Below are positions 54,622 through 56,285 of a DNA stretch of 56,285 nt, one piece after another. The notes under the pieces are model-generated. The model worked only from the letters and a program-made list of their open reading frames with translations, did not search any database and was not told the DNA's origin. Within the stretch, counting starts at the first letter, position 1. Each line of letters opens with the position of its first letter. Both the position numbers and the translations under genes were made by a program. Source of the DNA: Pholiota molesta. Taxonomy: Eukaryota > Basidiomycota > Agaricomycetes > Agaricales > Strophariaceae. The stretch covers positions 1-56,285 of the forward strand of contig JACGCK010000263.1 in assembly GCA_014925825.1 (NCBI GenBank), in the 5' to 3' direction.

Positions 54622-56285
54622 ATGGCGCCCTCAAAGATCGGCAAGACCAGCGCCCTTGACGCGAAAAAAGACGCAAAGGCGAAGGGGAAGAAGCCCTCGC
54701 GGTCCGCGGTCGGGGCCCCATCCCAGCACACACAAGCAAGCCGCAAGGGCAAGCGGGCATGGCGCAAAAATGTAAACATCGAAGACGTCGAGGAGATCCT
54801 GGAGGGCCTGCGCGCGGAGGAGCGGGTTGTCGGGTGCGTATCTTCCGTCGTCGTCTTCCTAGGCCTGCGCTGATGATGATGCTGGATAGCTCGACGCTGG
54901 GCCAGATGCAAGACGGACAGCTGTTCCAGATCGACACCAAAGGCGATGATCACAGTGCGTCTGTCTCTCCTCCCGCCCGAACCCCCCTTCCCTGAATGTA
55001 CCCTGACACTCATCCAGTCCGGAACCACCTCCCGCCGCGCTTCTCCGCCGCCCAGCTGACATCAGCGAAGATCCTCGCCCAGCGCTCCGCCGTGCCCGCC
55101 GTCTTCTCGCGGCCCACCTCCGCGAACAAGCGCAAAAACGGGGTCAGCCGCGAGGACAAGGAGCGCCTCCTGCGCATCGCGAAGCGTCCGCGGCGGGGCC
55201 CGTTCAACAGCGTCATGGACCCCGCAGAGTACGCGGCGGGCAGCGGGACCGTCGCGCTGAGCGCGGCCGTCAAGGAGAGCGGGACGTACGACCCGTGGGC
55301 GCCGCAGCCGGAAGCAGAGGAGGTGAAAGATGGCCTGGAGACCGTGCAACCGAAAACGGCCAAGGTACTTTTTTTTTTGGGTTCTTACACATCATACTTC
55401 GATGTAACTAATGCACTGCCAGGCCCCCTCCACGACACGCACGAGGGACCTCATCGCCGTGCCGGCCATCGTCGAGCCCCATCAAGGGACCTCGTACAAT
55501 CCTCCCGCGGATGCTCACCAGCAACTCATGGAGCAAGCGGCGGCGATCGAGCAAAAACGGTTAGAAGCGGCTGAAAAGCTCGCGGAGACAAAAGCGAAGA
55601 TGGAGGCCGCGAAAAGCAGCGCGGACGTCTATGACATGTCAGTGGCCCCAGGAATGACAGTGCAGCAGCTCGCAGAGGACGAGGACGATGAGGATGAGGA
55701 TGCGGAGACCCAAGAGACGGGGCGCCGGCTGCCTCGAAAAAGGATACCAAGCCTAAAACCACAGCTCAGAAGAACAAGGCTGCGCGCTTACTCAAGGAGG
55801 TACGTCCTTTCCCCCGGCCGGGCAGTACAATCACTAACACACGCGATCCAGAAACGCGCGCTCGCTGCAAAAGCCCAGCAAAAACGCCTACTGGCGTCGA
55901 TCAACGACGCCAAGTTCATTCGCCGGTCGACCGCAAAACTGATGTCCGCACAGGAGCAGGCGCGGCAGAAAAGCTGGCGGCGGTGGCGGAGAAGCTGAAG
56001 ACGCACGGCCTCGCGGGCCAGAAGCTCGGCAAGCACAAGGTGCCCGAGAGCCATGTCGAAGTGCAGATCGGGGAGGATCTGAGCGAGAGTTTGAGGGGGC
56101 TGAAGGTGCGTTTTCCTCTTTTTTTGCTCTCTTGTGGAGGGTGCTAATGCGAGATGTGGCAGCCTGAAGGAAACCTTTTCCGTGATCGCTTCCGGAGTCT
56201 GCAGCAGAGAGCGCTGATTGAACCCAGAGTTCCGGTTGTGTATGTCCCTTTTTCTTCTTCTTTGTACTGCGTCACTTTTTCATCG
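54622..56285 (+). CDS. NOP53: Ribosome biogenesis protein NOP53 (3' end outside window)
   Basis: Nucleolar 60S assembly factor that recruits the Mtr4-exosome to pre-ribosomes. Start ATG 54622 (MAPSKIGKTSALDAKKDAKA). Conserved blocks in order: SRKGKRAWRKNVNIEDVEEI, LGQMQDGQLFQIDTKGDDH, RILAQRSAVPAVFSRP-type region, REDKERLLRIAKRPRRGPFN, TRDLIAVPAIVEPHQGTSYN, PPADAHQQLMEQAAAIEQKR, KRALAAKAQQKRLLASINDA, LKTHGLAGQKLGKHKVPESH, EVQIGEDLSESLRGLK and EGNLFRDRFRSLQQRALIEP, then donor gtatgt and the window ends. Two -1 breaks: at the G run 55719-55722, before AASKKDTKPKTTAQKNKAAR, and near 55964-55965, before EKLAAVAEKLKTHG. One added G at each restores family sequence, so errors in the assembly are the likely cause. 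Confidence 0.9.

Noticed and set aside
1..56285. CRISPR arrays, prokaryotic operons, riboswitches
   Set aside because: The sequence is eukaryotic (spliceosomal introns, Pol III tRNA genes); no regularly spaced repeats were seen.

Overview
The window is nuclear DNA of a filamentous basidiomycete, most likely a mushroom-forming Agaricomycete. The signs are genes split by many introns of about 45-60 bp with GT..AG ends, a complex I 75/78-kDa subunit, a fungal PDR-type ABC transporter, an ISY1 splicing factor, a HET-domain protein, a NACHT NTPase, relatives of Cryptococcus capsule proteins (GT90/CAP10, GT69/CMT1-CAP59, CAP64), and intron-containing tRNA genes. All models below were read by eye from frames, splice sites and family motifs; no alignment or search was run.

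Layout. 1-9.7 kb: 3' end of a PDR ABC transporter (+), NDUFS1 (-), a decayed DHA2-type MFS drug transporter (-), an unrecognised gene (-) and a secreted acid phosphatase (-). 10.5 kb: tRNA-Ala(CGC). 10.8-15.5 kb: a UbiA prenyltransferase, an unrecognised multi-exon gene and ISY1 (all -). 15.8-24.7 kb: a carnosine N-methyltransferase (+) divergent from ISY1, an inositol-type sugar transporter (-), an F-box/LRR-like protein (+) and a 2OG-Fe(II) oxygenase-like protein (-). 25.6-27.9 kb: a CAP10-like GT90 (-). 28.2-39.4 kb: an accessory block bounded by two direct copies of about 2 kb that carry the promoter and 5' half of an AMSH/sst2 deubiquitinase gene. The left copy runs in frame into a NACHT NTPase; the right copy continues into the complete AMSH gene. 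Between them lie AT-rich repeats and a 1.25-kb hAT-like element with an 8-bp target duplication. 40-44.4 kb: a large FHA/AT-hook protein (-). 45.4-51.1 kb: Hsp20 (-), a LINE RNase H remnant (+), and a divergent pair of a GT69 mannosyltransferase (-) and a CAP64-like SGNH protein (+). 51.5-56.3 kb: a HET-domain gene (-), a small unrecognised gene (-), tRNA-Ala(TGC) (-) and the 5' part of NOP53 (+).

The housekeeping genes are ordinary. The most notable object is the predicted 913-residue fusion of the AMSH N-terminal region (USP8-dimerisation/MIT-like plus coiled coil) to a NACHT domain. It is open through four exons, uses the duplicated AMSH promoter, and lies about 20 kb from a HET gene, so it could be a fungal NLR with an integrated trafficking domain.

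Caution: several conserved genes carry single-base frame breaks, usually at short homopolymers (ABC transporter, 2OG protein, CAP64-like, NOP53 twice, possibly one tRNA). That pattern looks more like residual assembly error than widespread gene decay and should be settled before any of these are called pseudogenes.
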